Assembly (NCBI RefSeq): GCF_001507665.1
Contig: NZ_CP013910.1
Coordinates: forward strand, 2,045,501 to 2,109,500
Length of the DNA: 64,000 bases
Origin: Deinococcus actinosclerus
GTDB taxonomy: Bacteria > Deinococcota > Deinococci > Deinococcales > Deinococcaceae
Reading direction: 5' to 3'
Part shown: positions 8,684-17,526 of the stretch, in pieces
Layout: each line of letters begins with the position of its first letter
Numbering within the stretch: the stretch's first letter is position 1
Made by a program: the position numbers and the translations under genes
Notes under the pieces: model-generated
What the model saw: the letters and a program-made list of their open reading frames with translations, nothing else
What the model was told of the DNA's origin: nothing
Database searches by the model: none

Positions 8684-8802
8684 GCGCGCAGTATCCCGCG
8701 CTCCCTCATGAGAAGGGAGCCGCGGGGCTGATGAATGGTTTAACGTCGCGCCAGGACGGCATTTACCGTCACAATCCGGTCAGCAGACGGCCCGGGGACA
8801 GC

Positions 8803-9849
8803 TCAGGGGCGGCCGAGGTCGAACTGGTAGCCGACCTTCACGCCGAAGCCCAGCGCCCCGTCCAGGCCGCGCCCGCCCGCGACGTCCACGTTCAGGAGGC
8901 CGCTGCCGGCCGGCACCGCCGCGTTCAGGCCCGCGCGCAGGGGCGAGGCGGCCGCCCGCCACGGCTCGTAGGCCGCGTAGGCGCGCAGGGTGCTGCCCTC
9001 GCCCAGCAGGTCGGGGGCCGCCACGCTGCCGCTCAGGCCCCAGGCGCGCTGGCGGGTCTGAACGCGGCGCCAGTCCTGCACGCCGGCCAGCGCGTCGAGG
9101 TTCAGGGTGATCCCGGCCGGGGTGGCGTACCCCACGCCGCCCGTGATGGCCAGCAGGTCCGCGCCGGCCCGCACGCCCGCGCGCCAGTTCACGGTACCCG
9201 TCACCTCGGTCTCCGGCGCCGGGATGGGCGCCGGGTCGCTGCCGTCCCCGCTGGCCTCGGGCTGGTCGGCCGGGTCGGGCGGCACGATCCGGGTCAGGGG
9301 GCGGCGGCCCTCCACGCCCAGCGTGGCGTGCGCCTGCGGCCCGGCCTCGCCGCCCACCACGGCCACCAGATCGCGGTTCACCCGGTAGCGGACACTCAGG
9401 TCGGCGTTCCAGCCCTTCAGGCGCAGGTCGACCGGGGCCTGCGCGTAGGCGGCCAGCGGGTCGTTCACGGTGGCGGGCACCGTGAAGGCGGCGCCGCCGG
9501 CCGTCACGGCGACCGGCCCGGCACTGCCGCTGGCGCGGCTGCTCAGGCGGTAGCCCTGCCGGGTCACGGTCAGGTCCGTGCTGGCGGTCACGGCCGCCAG
9601 GGGCGGCAGGCTCAGGCCCCGGCGGTAGCCGACGCTCAGGGCGCGGGTGGAGACGCTGCCACTCAGGGTGCCGCCCCCCAGGGCCACGTCATCCACGCCG
9701 GCGCGGGCCCAGACGGGCCAGGACCAGGGCGACTGCGGCTGGACGTACGCCACGCCGAAATTCAGGCTGGTCGCGTGAGCGGTGGTCAGGGCAGGCGCCG
9801 TGAGCAGGCCGCCCAGCAGGACGGCGCGCAGGGAAAATCGCAGGGACAT
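8803..9849 (-). CDS. Predicted exported outer-membrane beta-barrel-like protein
   Basis: This 348-aa protein has a signal peptide (start MSLRFSLRAVLLGGLL). The mature part is dominated by alternating amphipathic strands, ends in 'VGYQFDLGRP' and contains a Pro/Asp/Glu-rich linker around residues 195-215. This resembles an outer-membrane barrel or porin-like protein, but no family is recognised. TACGCT lies 6 nt before the ATG at 9849 (leaderless), which rules out longer upstream starts. Confidence 0.6.
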   Translation of the reverse strand: MSLRFSLRAVLLGGLLTAPALTTAHATSLNFGVAYVQPQSPWSWPVWARAGVDDVALGGGTLSGSVSTRALSVGYRRGLSLPPLAAVTASTDLTVTRQGYRLSSRASGSAGPVAVTAGGAAFTVPATVNDPLAAYAQAPVDLRLKGWNADLSVRYRVNRDLVAVVGGEAGPQAHATLGVEGRRPLTRIVPPDPADQPEASGDGSDPAPIPAPETEVTGTVNWRAGVRAGADLLAITGGVGYATPAGITLNLDALAGVQDWRRVQTRQRAWGLSGSVAAPDLLGEGSTLRAYAAYEPWRAAASPLRAGLNAAVPAGSGLLNVDVAGGRGLDGALGFGVKVGYQFDLGRP

Positions 9850-9939
9850 GGGGGCAGCGTAGCAGTCCGCGTCCACCCGGGCGGCCCACTTCATGATCCG
9901 GTCAGCTTCGCGTGAGCCTGCGGGGCTACGCTGGGCGGC

Positions 9940-10440
9940 ATGCGTCCCCTGCTCGCCGTGACTGCTGTCCTGCCCGCCCTCGCCCTGGGGGCCTGCGCTC
10001 CCCTGCAACAGATCGTGCAGGTGCCGCAGGTCGAGGTGCAGGGCGTGCGCCTGACCAGCCTGACCCTCCCCGGCGGCTTCGGCAGCGCCCCGGTCGCGAA
10101 CCTGACCATGAACCTGCGCGTCACGAACCCCAACCCGCTGCCGCTGCGGGTGGCGAACCTCGCGGGATCCCTGATCATCGACGGGGCGAACGTCGGGGAC
10201 GTGACCTTCCCGAACGTGGCCATCCCGGCCCGCGGCGCGGCGGACCAGCTCGCGCAGGTGAGCGTGCCGGTCACGCTGAACACCGCCGCGTCGTTCCTGA
10301 AGGTGGCGCGTGGGCAGCTCGTGACCTACCGCGTGGACGGCGGCTTCACCGCTGACTTCGGCCCGCTGGGCCTGCAGCAGTTCGGGCCGTTCACGCTGTC
10401 GCAGGGCCAGTGGAAGCAAAGCCCGATCATCCCCTTCTGA
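9940..10440 (+). CDS. WHy/LEA-2 domain lipoprotein
   Basis: This 166-aa protein has a lipoprotein signal peptide (LALGAC, Cys at about residue 19) followed by one LEA-14/WHy-type domain: [12 protein letters not shown] and an immunoglobulin-like strand pattern. In Deinococcus, WHy-domain proteins are linked to desiccation tolerance; that role is inferred here. TACGCT lies 7 nt before the ATG (leaderless). It is divergent from the barrel-like protein gene. Confidence 0.75.
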   Translation: MRPLLAVTAVLPALALGACAPLQQIVQVPQVEVQGVRLTSLTLPGGFGSAPVANLTMNLRVTNPNPLPLRVANLAGSLIIDGANVGDVTFPNVAIPARGAADQLAQVSVPVTLNTAASFLKVARGQLVTYRVDGGFTADFGPLGLQQFGPFTLSQGQWKQSPIIPF

Positions 10441-10495
10441 CGCCTGGAGCGCGCCGGGCCGGCCCTGGCCCGCACCGGCGCGCTACCCTGCGGGC

Positions 10496-11689
10496 GTGAG
10501 TGACCCCGCCTCCCCCACCGGCCGTCCCGACCCGCAGCGGGCCTGGGCGTTCCTCCCGGCTTCTCCCCTGACCGGCGCGCCGGACGGGCCGCTGCGGGGG
10601 CTGAGCTTCAGCGTGAAGGACCTGTTCGGCGTGACCGGCTGGCCGCTGCGCGCGAGCACCCGCGCGCCGGTGCCGGATCCCGGCGTGAGCCCGCTGGTCG
10701 AGCGGCTCCTGGCGCTGGGCGCCAGCGCGGCCGGGAAGACGCACCTGCACGAGATCGCGCTGGGCATCACGGGCCTGAACGGCTTCGGCGGCACCGGGCA
10801 CCCCACCCTGCCGGGGCGCGTGCCGGGCGGCAGCAGCAGCGGCGCGGCCGTCAGCGTGGCCCTGAAGCAGGTGGACTTCGCCCTGGGCACCGACACGGGC
10901 GGCAGTATCCGCGTGCCGGCCGCGTGGTGCGGCGTGGTGGGGTTCAAACCCACCAAGGATCACCCGGCGTGGCCGACAGGCGGCGTTCTGCCGCTGTCCG
11001 TGACCTGCGATCACGCGGGCCCGCTGGCGCGGGACGTGGCGACCGTCACGCGCGTCCACGAGGCCCTGACCGGGCACGCGGCGCCCCCGGTCCCGCTGGA
11101 CGGCCTGCGGGTGGGCCTGTGGTGTCCGGCGGGATGGGTCACCGACGACGTGCACGCCGCGCTGCTCGACGTGACCGGCACCCTGCGGCGGGTCGGCGCG
11201 ACGGTGGACCCCGTCGAGTTCCCGGACGTGCTCGACGCCTACTCACCCATCGTGCTGAGCGAGGCCGCGCAGGTCCACCGCGACGCGCTGCGGCTGGACG
11301 ACCCGGGGTTCCTGCCGTTCACGCTGGCCTCGTTGCGGCAGGGCGCGGCCCTGACCGGCGCGGAGGTCCAGGCGGCGCACGGTCGCCGCGCCGCGTACCG
11401 CGCGCAGCTGGACGACCTGCTGACCCGCTTCGACCTGCTGCTCGCGCCCGCCGTGCCCACCCCGCCCCCCGCACAGGGACAGGACGAGGTGCTCCTCCCG
11501 GACGGCCCCACCCCGCTGCGCCGCGCCGTGCTGCGGCTCACCGCGCCGTTCAGCCTGCTCGGCGCACCTGTCGTGGCGCTGCCCACCCGCACGCCGTTCG
11601 TGGGCGCGCAGATGATCGCCCCGCACGGGCAGGACGACCGCCTGCTCGGCCTCGCCCAGCGCCTGGAACGCACCCTGGAGACCCCATGA
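10496..11689 (+). CDS. Amidase signature family hydrolase
   Basis: This 397-aa amidase starts at GTG, 6 nt after TACCCT (leaderless). The Ser-cisSer-Lys triad is visible: Lys in FSVKDLFG, the glycine-serine loop [12 protein letters not shown] and the nucleophile region [12 protein letters not shown]. The protein is cytoplasmic (no signal peptide). The family hydrolyses small amides or acts in GatA; the lack of gatB/gatC neighbours and the divergent C-terminus favour a stand-alone amidase. Its last codons overlap the next lipoprotein gene. Confidence 0.88.
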   Translation: MSDPASPTGRPDPQRAWAFLPASPLTGAPDGPLRGLSFSVKDLFGVTGWPLRASTRAPVPDPGVSPLVERLLALGASAAGKTHLHEIALGITGLNGFGGTGHPTLPGRVPGGSSSGAAVSVALKQVDFALGTDTGGSIRVPAAWCGVVGFKPTKDHPAWPTGGVLPLSVTCDHAGPLARDVATVTRVHEALTGHAAPPVPLDGLRVGLWCPAGWVTDDVHAALLDVTGTLRRVGATVDPVEFPDVLDAYSPIVLSEAAQVHRDALRLDDPGFLPFTLASLRQGAALTGAEVQAAHGRRAAYRAQLDDLLTRFDLLLAPAVPTPPPAQGQDEVLLPDGPTPLRRAVLRLTAPFSLLGAPVVALPTRTPFVGAQMIAPHGQDDRLLGLAQRLERTLETP

Positions 11690-12114
11690 AACCCCTGACC
11701 ATCCTGCCGCTGCTCGGCCTGCTCGCCGCGTGCGCGCCCACCACCCAGGCGCAGCCCACCTACACCTTCGAGGGCAACACCCGCTTCGTGTTCCTGGTTC
11801 AGAAAATCCGCGTCACCTACACCGTGAACCCCGTCACGCACGAGGCGCGCGGCGAGTACCGCAACCTGAGCAGCGGCGACACCTTCACCCTGAGGGGCAC
11901 GCACCTGCCGTCCGCACGCGGCGACCTCCTGACCGCGACGATCGACCCCGGCGACACCCCCCGCCTGAACGCCAGCCTCCTGGGCCTGGGCATCGGCAAC
12001 GTTTCCCTGAAGGCCAGCGGCACCCTGGCCGCCACCATCACCGCAGGGACCCTGACCGGCACCCTGCGCGTCAATGGCTTCAACTACCCCATCACCCTGA
12101 CCCGCGCCCCCTGA
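11686..12114 (+). CDS. Small predicted lipoprotein
   Basis: This 142-aa protein begins [18 protein letters not shown], a lipoprotein signal with a LAAC lipobox (Cys at about residue 16). The mature part is beta-rich (many short Thr/Gly strands) with no recognised family. Its ATG overlaps the amidase stop by 4 nt, so the two are translationally coupled. Confidence 0.6.
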   Translation: MKPLTILPLLGLLAACAPTTQAQPTYTFEGNTRFVFLVQKIRVTYTVNPVTHEARGEYRNLSSGDTFTLRGTHLPSARGDLLTATIDPGDTPRLNASLLGLGIGNVSLKASGTLAATITAGTLTGTLRVNGFNYPITLTRAP

Positions 12115-12162
12115 CCCGCCCCCCGTCAGCCCCGCTTCATGAGGCCCGCTTACGCTGACCCC

Positions 12163-12624
12163 ATGCGCCCCCATCCCGCCGCCCGCCCCGCGCTGACCGC
12201 CGCCCTGCTCCTGCTGCCGCCCGCCCTGAGCGGCTGCGCGTGGGGCGCGTACTTTCCCGCGATCACACCGCTGGAACGGCAGGTCAACGGCGTGTACGAG
12301 GGTGAAGGCAACGGCCCGACCGGACGCGTCCCGTACCGCCTGACCCTGGGCCTCGTGGAACGCGACGGGCGCGCCAGCGGCAGCCTCGTGAACCTGGAGA
12401 GCCGCAAGGTGTACGCCGGGAGCGGCAGCTTCAAACGCCTCGTGGACGGCACCGAGATCACGCTGCACCTGTTCGAGAACGGCGCGCACCGCGCGAACCT
12501 GTACGTCGTGCGCCGCGACACGGACGGGCAGGTGAGCCTGGACGGGCACCTGCGGACCGTCCTGCTGGGCCGTGAGGCCCTCAGCTACGCCGTCAGCCTG
12601 CGTCCCGTGCCCGCGCAGCCCTGA
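12163..12624 (+). CDS. Predicted lipoprotein
   Basis: This 153-aa protein has a signal peptide ending in ALSGC (lipobox). The mature portion is a predicted small beta-barrel (GVYEGEGNGPTGRVPYRLTL), of the kind seen in secreted META/lipocalin-like proteins, but no family is certain. The start at 12163 is chosen because TACGCT lies 6 nt upstream; an ATG at 12139 lies before that promoter. Confidence 0.6.
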   Translation: MRPHPAARPALTAALLLLPPALSGCAWGAYFPAITPLERQVNGVYEGEGNGPTGRVPYRLTLGLVERDGRASGSLVNLESRKVYAGSGSFKRLVDGTEITLHLFENGAHRANLYVVRRDTDGQVSLDGHLRTVLLGREALSYAVSLRPVPAQP

Positions 12625-12630
12625 GCGTAC

Positions 12631-13386
12631 CTACCGGTTGAACGGCTTCTCCTGAATGAGGTTGAACCCACGGGTCTTGAGCGGAGCCGGACTGCACCGG
12701 GTCGCCACCCGACCCTCCCGCAGCGTCCGGAGGCCCGCGCGCAGGCTCAGCCCCACCTGCACCACGACGAGCGCCGTGAGCAGCCACGACAGCGCCAGCA
12801 GGACCAGGGCCGCGAGAAGAAGGTGACCACTGAACAGCTTGACCGGCACGTCGCAGAAGAGGTTCAGGGCGAACACGTTCGTCATCGTGACCGCCGCGAC
12901 CAGTCCCCCCGCCGTCACGGTCCGGCGGTGCAGGAGCAGCGGCGCGGGGAACACCTCGGCCACGCCAGCCACCAGCTGAGACCCGGGGCTGGCCGCCATG
13001 AACCGCCACAACAACCCCATCGGACTGGAGTCCCGTACGTGCCGGCCAGCTGCCAGCTGTTCAGCAGCCCGAACTGCGAGAACGCGAACTTGCTCAGGCC
13101 GTACACGGTCAGCCACCAGATCAGCACCACCGGCAGGAAGATCCGCAACGCCGCCCGCTGACCGGCCGTGGGGGCCGCCCGCTGCCGCGCCGCCCAGACC
13201 AGCCCGGCGGCCACCGCCAGCAGCAGGCACAGCGTCCACGCCCAGTCGAACGCCGTGTCCCCACTGCCTGTCGGTTGGGGAATGGGCGGCACCGGCACCT
13301 GAAAGACTGCCCAGCTGACCACGTCCGCCAGCTGACGCACCCAGGTCAGCGTCGACACCGGCAGGAACAACCTTCAGACTGGTCAT
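12631..13386 (-). pseudogene. Membrane protein gene with frameshift(s)
   Basis: Two frames together encode one integral membrane protein of about 250 aa. The first frame gives helices (LCLLLAVAAGLVWAA, FLPVVLIWWLTVYGLSKFAF) and runs to ...LAGTYG near 13033. The second continues DSSPMGLLWRFMAASPG...QEKPFNR to the stop at 12631. One extra G in the run at about 13029-13034 would join them. The ATG at 13386 is in the second frame, so a compensating shift near 13371 is also likely unless TTG at 13370 is the start. Either a recent pseudogene or an error in G-runs. The product resembles DoxX-like membrane proteins only loosely. Confidence 0.6.
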
Positions 13387-13457
13387 AAGCCCGGTGTGAC
13401 CAGTGCAGCACCGACGTGGGGCCGCACATGCCCGCCGCCAACGGCCGCGCCGCGACC

Positions 13458-13467
13458 CGCTAGAATC
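13458..13467. other. Candidate attL (CGCTAGAATC)
   Basis: Ten bases are identical to those at 32292-32301, where they overlap the recombinase stop codon. Left of this point lie host genes; right of it lie IS, AT-rich and viral genes. Joining the two sides recreates an intergenic region of about 115 bp in which TAGAAT is followed by 7 nt and the ATG of the miaB leader ORF, a plausible native attB. Confidence 0.55.
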
Positions 13468-13542
13468 CCTTGCGCTGCCCCTGCCCGCGCGGGGGCGTGG
13501 GAAAGGCCCCGGAATCCATCCGTCAGGCTGAGAGGAGAGACA

Positions 13543-14655
13543 AGACCGATTGCGCAGTTGTGAAGCGGGTGAATGCGGGGAGGCGATGCCTCCCCGCATC
13601 TGTGTTGCGGTGGTTCAGGCGAACTGTGGCGCGCGGTTGACGGTGCGGAGGTTGACCAGGCCCGCCACACAACCCCAGAACAGGCCGTGTCGCCGGGTGT
13701 CGTTCCGGTAGAACTCCCTGCAAATGCGGAACTTCTTCAGCTTGCAGACCACGTTCTCCACCGTGATCCGCACCTTGGCGATCTGATGGTTGAGCTCCCG
13801 GTCCTCCGGGCTCAGCATGCCGCCCTTGGGGCGCATGCGGGGAACGATCACCTCGTGCTGTGGGCAGAGCTTGTCCACTCCCGTGTAGCCCCGGTCCCCC
13901 CACACTCGACTTCCCCGCGGAAGTCTCGGCAAGAGTCGTGATTGTTTGAGGACCTTCATGTCATGGGTGCGCCCGCGGGCGGGCGCACTGAGGTGCACGA
14001 CGAGCCCATCCGGGGTCACCGCCACCTGTGTTTTCAGCGTGTGGGTGCCCTTCTTGACGCTGAAGAACTTCTTCTGGTCCTTGGGCCGCCCGACGGCTTT
14101 CTTCCCTGGACCGCTGCCCTTCTTCTTCTTTGGTTGCCCTCGTAGCTGCTCCGTACCGTCAACGATGATGTCGGCGATCTCTGGGAACGCTGCAAGCACG
14201 TCCTCCAGGGTGCGCAGCCGACGACGTGGGGCGTCGTCGGGCGTGACCTTGCGACTGTTCAGCGTCCGGGCCCGGAGGGGAGCAGGCAGTGCCTGCTCCA
14301 AGAGCGGCAGGAGCGCATGGATGTTCCGGCAGACGTTGGCGGCGTCCATCTCGAACAGCACACCCAACAGATGCATCGGGAGGTAGTGGCGCAGATAGAT
14401 CAGCGTCAGCAGGAGACGGTGGGGGACGTCGAGTTTGAACTGCCGGCCCGCCCCGATGCGGCGCTTTCGTCCCTCCCGCAGGAGGGACGTGCGGTGCGCC
14501 CGGGTCCACAAGGGCTCAAGGTGTTCAGCGAGGAGCGCGAATTCGGTGGGGTTCAGGCCGCACAGCGACTCGAAGGACCGGGAACGCTGCATGAGGCGAA
14601 CGACCTGAAGCATGCCCCCACTTTGCTCAATTCACCTCAACTGCGCAACGGGTCT
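13543..14655. mobile_element. IS5-family insertion sequence, 1113 bp, 3-bp target duplication ACA
   Basis: Terminal inverted repeats start AGACC and share TTGCGCAGTTG (16 of 18 bases match between left 13543-13560 and right 14638-14655). They are flanked by ACA on both sides (13540-13542 and 14656-14658). The single transposase gene fills the element. Size, DDE type and 3-bp duplication fit IS5 subgroups. Removing the IS and one ACA places AGGAGAG six nt before an ATG, so it split a translation start. Confidence 0.85.
13615..14613 (-). CDS. IS5-family transposase (DDE_Tnp_4 type)
   Basis: This 332-aa transposase has an N-terminal helix-turn-helix region ([18 protein letters not shown]) and a DDE catalytic core: first Asp in IIVDGTEQ, second in WGDRGYTG, Glu in RITVENVV. 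A Lys-rich stretch ([13 protein letters not shown]) lies between them. The gene looks full length and intact, so the element may still be active. It reads on the minus strand within the 1113-bp IS. Confidence 0.88.
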   Translation of the reverse strand: MLQVVRLMQRSRSFESLCGLNPTEFALLAEHLEPLWTRAHRTSLLREGRKRRIGAGRQFKLDVPHRLLLTLIYLRHYLPMHLLGVLFEMDAANVCRNIHALLPLLEQALPAPLRARTLNSRKVTPDDAPRRRLRTLEDVLAAFPEIADIIVDGTEQLRGQPKKKKGSGPGKKAVGRPKDQKKFFSVKKGTHTLKTQVAVTPDGLVVHLSAPARGRTHDMKVLKQSRLLPRLPRGSRVWGDRGYTGVDKLCPQHEVIVPRMRPKGGMLSPEDRELNHQIAKVRITVENVVCKLKKFRICREFYRNDTRRHGLFWGCVAGLVNLRTVNRAPQFA

Positions 14656-14661
14656 ACACAC

Positions 14662-14706
14662 ATGAAGGCAATGATCGTCACGTCCAGGTGGGCAGCGGGT
14701 GTATAA
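14662..14706 (+). CDS. Short ORF separated from its ribosome binding site by the IS5 element
   Basis: The ORF MKAMIVTSRWAAGV has no ribosome binding site of its own. Before IS insertion AGGAGAG (13533-13539) would have stood 6 nt upstream of its ATG, and TAGAAT (13461) about 70 nt further up. The 14-residue product may be a true small ORF, or the front end of a truncated gene. 'MKAMIV' resembles the start of many oxidoreductases, but nothing more can be claimed. Confidence 0.25.
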   Translation: MKAMIVTSRWAAGV

Positions 14707-14747
14707 GCCGGTGGTCATATTTTCCCCACCGATGATCACGCCATTGC

Positions 14748-14759
14748 TACTGTAGCCAT
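14748..14759 (+). promoter_or_regulatory. -10 box of the DUF262 gene
   Basis: TACTGT (14748-14753) lies exactly 6 nt before the ATG at 14760, the leaderless arrangement common in this window. No good -35 box is seen. Confidence 0.45.
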
Positions 14760-14887
14760 ATGCCCGCGTCGTTCAGCTCCACTACTTACAACGTTAATAC
14801 ACTTCTAGGCAGAAGTAGCTTTCCGAATTATACGTCGAAACAAATCATAATCCCTCCATTTCAACGTGGATATAGTTGGGACGCCGT

Positions 14888-15661
14888 TTAGGGTTGGGCA
14901 AGGTTGTGAGCGAGTATGGCTAGGACGACACGGAGACGGAGCGACCGCAACGTTTTCGTCTGCACGGAGCGAATCTGAGCCTCGACCAAACCAGAGAACA
15001 CCGTTTCAATGCGTTTTCGCAGTCGAGGGTGTCGGCCTGGCCGCCACCCCGTGTCATACCGGGTATTACTCTTCGGTGGGAACACGTAGCCCAGGCAGCA
15101 GTACCCCTTATCACCGATGATGCGTGGCCCGCCGAAGTCGGGCCACCGCCGGTTGAGCTCGTAGCTTACGGTCGTATCGTGCAAATTGGCTGGTCGGATC
15201 AGATACTGCACGATGGCACCTGAAGCGGTGACCCACGCGTGCAACTTGTATCCGTAGACGTCTCCCTGCGTGCCGTAACCCCAACGAGCACCGGGAAACG
15301 AACACCGCTTCCCCCGTTTGGGTCGGCAGACGGGCAGAGGCATGGAATCAACGATCACTTCCGTGCAGGACTGTGACGGGGTGGCGACCGCTTCAAGTCG
15401 TTCAAGCAATCGCTGTCCCCGTGTATACGCCTGCGTGTAGGAGGGAAGATCGTGTCGATCTTCCCTCAGGATGTTCCACCAGATGGACGGGAATGGATGT
15501 TTGAAGACCAGTCGGCTGAGCAACAGGGCGACCAGCAGGGCGTCACTCAATTTCTGGTGCGAACACCGCTTGAGGTCACTGAAATACCGTTTGGCCCAGC
15601 GGTGAAGCTGACGGATGACGGCTCGTCGGCCTAAACTGTGATGGAGACGGTATCTAGCCAT
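14888..15661 (-). CDS. IS982-family transposase
   Basis: This 257-aa transposase has the family pattern VIVDSMPLPVC (first Asp), YGYKLHAWV, GDKGY (second Asp) and RKRIETVFSGL (Glu). It appears full length. The TAA stop lies inside the left inverted repeat. The start codon and its GGAG site are inside a strong hairpin (see 15641-15672), so translation from outside transcripts is probably damped. Confidence 0.88.
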   Translation of the reverse strand: MARYRLHHSLGRRAVIRQLHRWAKRYFSDLKRCSHQKLSDALLVALLLSRLVFKHPFPSIWWNILREDRHDLPSYTQAYTRGQRLLERLEAVATPSQSCTEVIVDSMPLPVCRPKRGKRCSFPGARWGYGTQGDVYGYKLHAWVTASGAIVQYLIRPANLHDTTVSYELNRRWPDFGGPRIIGDKGYCCLGYVFPPKSNTRYDTGWRPGRHPRLRKRIETVFSGLVEAQIRSVQTKTLRSLRLRVVLAILAHNLAQP

Positions 15662-15672
15662 ACCGTCTCCAT
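15641..15672 (-). repeat. Perfect 13-bp hairpin over the IS982 transposase start
   Basis: On the minus strand ATGGAGACGGTAT and ATACCGTCTCCAT are perfect complements around a 6-nt loop (GGCTAG). The transposase GGAG site and the AT of its ATG are in the stem. Such hairpins in other IS (IS10, IS50 type) block translation from read-through mRNA; that role is inferred here. Confidence 0.65.
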
Positions 15673-17313
15673 TTTTTGCTCTCTGGGAACCATTGAACAG
15701 GTCATAGCGAGAGCCCTAAACGAGGTAGTTGGGAGAAGAATCATGTTTCTACTTTCTGGGACGACATATCTACTTTTATAGATAAAATAGACACGGCTGG
15801 GGCCATTGATACATACTTTTTAGGGCCAGTAGTTTTACTTCCAGATGCAGCAACTGGAGTGATGCTTTTGGATGGCCAGCAAAGACTGACGACAATTACC
15901 ATACTCCTTGCAGTCATCAGGGATATTGCTAGAATAAATGGAGCTCCTGGAAGTGATTTAGCCAGAGATATACAAAGAGACTTTATCCTTTTGGATGAAG
16001 ATAGGGCCGTATTTTCTCTTCAGCTTGGAACTTTGGATGCAGATTTCTTTAAAAATAATATTCAATCTGATCCACCTAATAACACTAAAGCCACACTAAG
16101 ATCGCAGAAATTGCTCTTGGATACTTATAAATTTTTTAGAGTGCAAGTTGAAAATAAAATACAAGGATTAACTCTTGAAAATACAATAAGATATTTAAAA
16201 AAATTAAAAAATACATTAGCCGAAAGAATAAAAATGGTTGGTATAGAGGTCAACTCCGAAGATGAAGCGTTCCAGATATTTGAAACGCTGAATGATAGGG
16301 GACTGCGTCTATCAGTCCATGACCTGCTTTTGAACTTCTTAATGCAAAAAGCAGACAGCGATCAAGCTCGCCAGAGAATTAGAACAAACTGGAATAAAGT
16401 TATTGAGAACGTTGGCTTGAGAAAAATGGGAAACTTCCTTAGATTCATGTGGGTTTCCCATTATGGAGATATTAAAAGCCAAGCTCTATACCGCGAGATT
16501 AGAGCTAGTTTTACCAATGATGGTCGCAATCCAGTAGAATTTGCAGTTCTTTGTGCTGAAGAAAGCACAAACTATAAGGCTTTACTGGATTTAGATAGCA
16601 ACGTCTTAAAAGGTTCTATACCCTATATAAGGTATTTAATTCGAAATCTCGATAGCGACCGCTCTATCCCAGTTCTACTGTCTGGAATGAGCAAACTTAA
16701 CGAAAATTCGCTGGAAAAGCTAGCCAAACTTTGCATAGACATTACGGTTCGACACAGCATAATTGCCCAGCAAGATCCAAGCAGATTAGAGGCCGCAATG
16801 TACAAGGCAGCAAAAAGTCTAAGAGCTGCCCCAAATAACTTATCTGAAAATCAGAAAATTAGCATCGTTAAAGAAGAGTTTAACCGCATAAATCCAGCAA
16901 ACGATGTGATACTATCACAGATAATTCACACCGAGCTAAATAGAGACCAAGCATCTTATATAATTAAGGCAATTGCCGAGAAGGCTCAGTCGCAGTATGG
17001 CAATATTGATCTAAGTGAATACACAATTGAGCACATTCTACCTAGAAATAGAGAAGAAGGGACATGGGAGGGATTCCAAGAGCCCGACCTGCACATATGG
17101 AACATCGGCAACTTAACTGTACTAGAAGGGACTCTCAATCGTAGAGAAGGAAATAATGAGTACGCAGATAAGTTAAGGACTTATGCAGAAAGCGACGCCA
17201 TAATCACTCGAGACATCGCCCATTACCATCCAGAGTGGAGTGCGGCTTCTATCGAGGCCAGAGCCAGGTACTACGGGGGGATTGCAGTAAGGATATGGAC
17301 AGGCGATTGATTA

Positions 17314-17523
17314 TTATGCTCGTGTCCACGACTCCGCAATTTTAGAGAGTGGATTTGTAATTTCTTGAACATCCTGGAACACTTCAGGGATATTGCTGCC
17401 GGCCCAGAAGTTCTTCTCGTCGAGGCTGCGGCTGAGACGTTCGGCGATGATCACGCTGCCGGCGAGGATGGCGAGGGCGACGAGGCCACTCCCGATGAGC
17501 ACGGTCTGTTCTGTCTTGTTCAC
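17314..17523 (-). CDS. Small viral membrane protein (end of late operon)
   Basis: This 69-aa protein has one N-terminal transmembrane helix (VLIGSGLVALAILAGSVIIA) and a short charged tail. It is the last gene of the minus-strand late operon, 3 nt past the lytic transglycosylase stop, and is convergent with the DUF262 gene (3-nt gap). A holin-like role next to the lysis enzyme is possible but unproven. Confidence 0.6.
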   Translation of the reverse strand: MNKTEQTVLIGSGLVALAILAGSVIIAERLSRSLDEKNFWAGSNIPEVFQDVQEITNPLSKIAESWTRA

Positions 17524-17526
17524 GGT

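Larger units (their letters stand above)
14882..15725. mobile_element. IS982-family insertion sequence, 844 bp, 9-bp target duplication TAGTTGGGA
   Basis: The 9-bp direct repeat TAGTTGGGA is at 14873-14881 and 15726-15734. The terminal inverted repeats share CGTTTAGGG (14885-14893; complement at 15714-15722). Precise excision restores the DUF262 reading frame, which confirms the boundaries. The left terminal repeat contains the transposase stop codon. It is a little shorter than typical IS982 members (about 1 kb). Confidence 0.88.
14760..17310 (+). pseudogene. DUF262-DUF1524 (GmrSD-like) nuclease gene split by an IS982-family element
   Basis: Joining 14760-14881 to 15735-17310 (removing the IS and one target copy) restores one frame of exactly 566 codons. 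The N-terminal DUF262 domain shows PPFQRGYSWE, FLGPVVLL and the DGQQR motif that binds and hydrolyses nucleotides. The C-terminal DUF1524 HNH domain shows EHILPRN, GNLTVL and N-x(n)-Y. These domains occur in GmrSD-type type IV restriction enzymes that cut modified phage DNA. The insertion falls in the conserved SWE codons and must inactivate it, unless the downstream part re-initiates at GTG 15859. The gene is AT-rich, unlike the host, indicating transfer. Confidence 0.9.

Noticed and set aside
8803..10419. Extended barrel protein starting at 10419
   Set aside because: The extension is antisense to the LEA-2 lipoprotein gene; the signal peptide and TACGCT box place the start at 9849.
13461..13542. 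Riboswitch (TPP, cobalamin or glycine type) between TAGAAT and AGGAGAG
   Set aside because: Short matches such as GGCTGAGA and GGAGAGAC occur, but the second conserved half of each class is absent, even after removing the IS.
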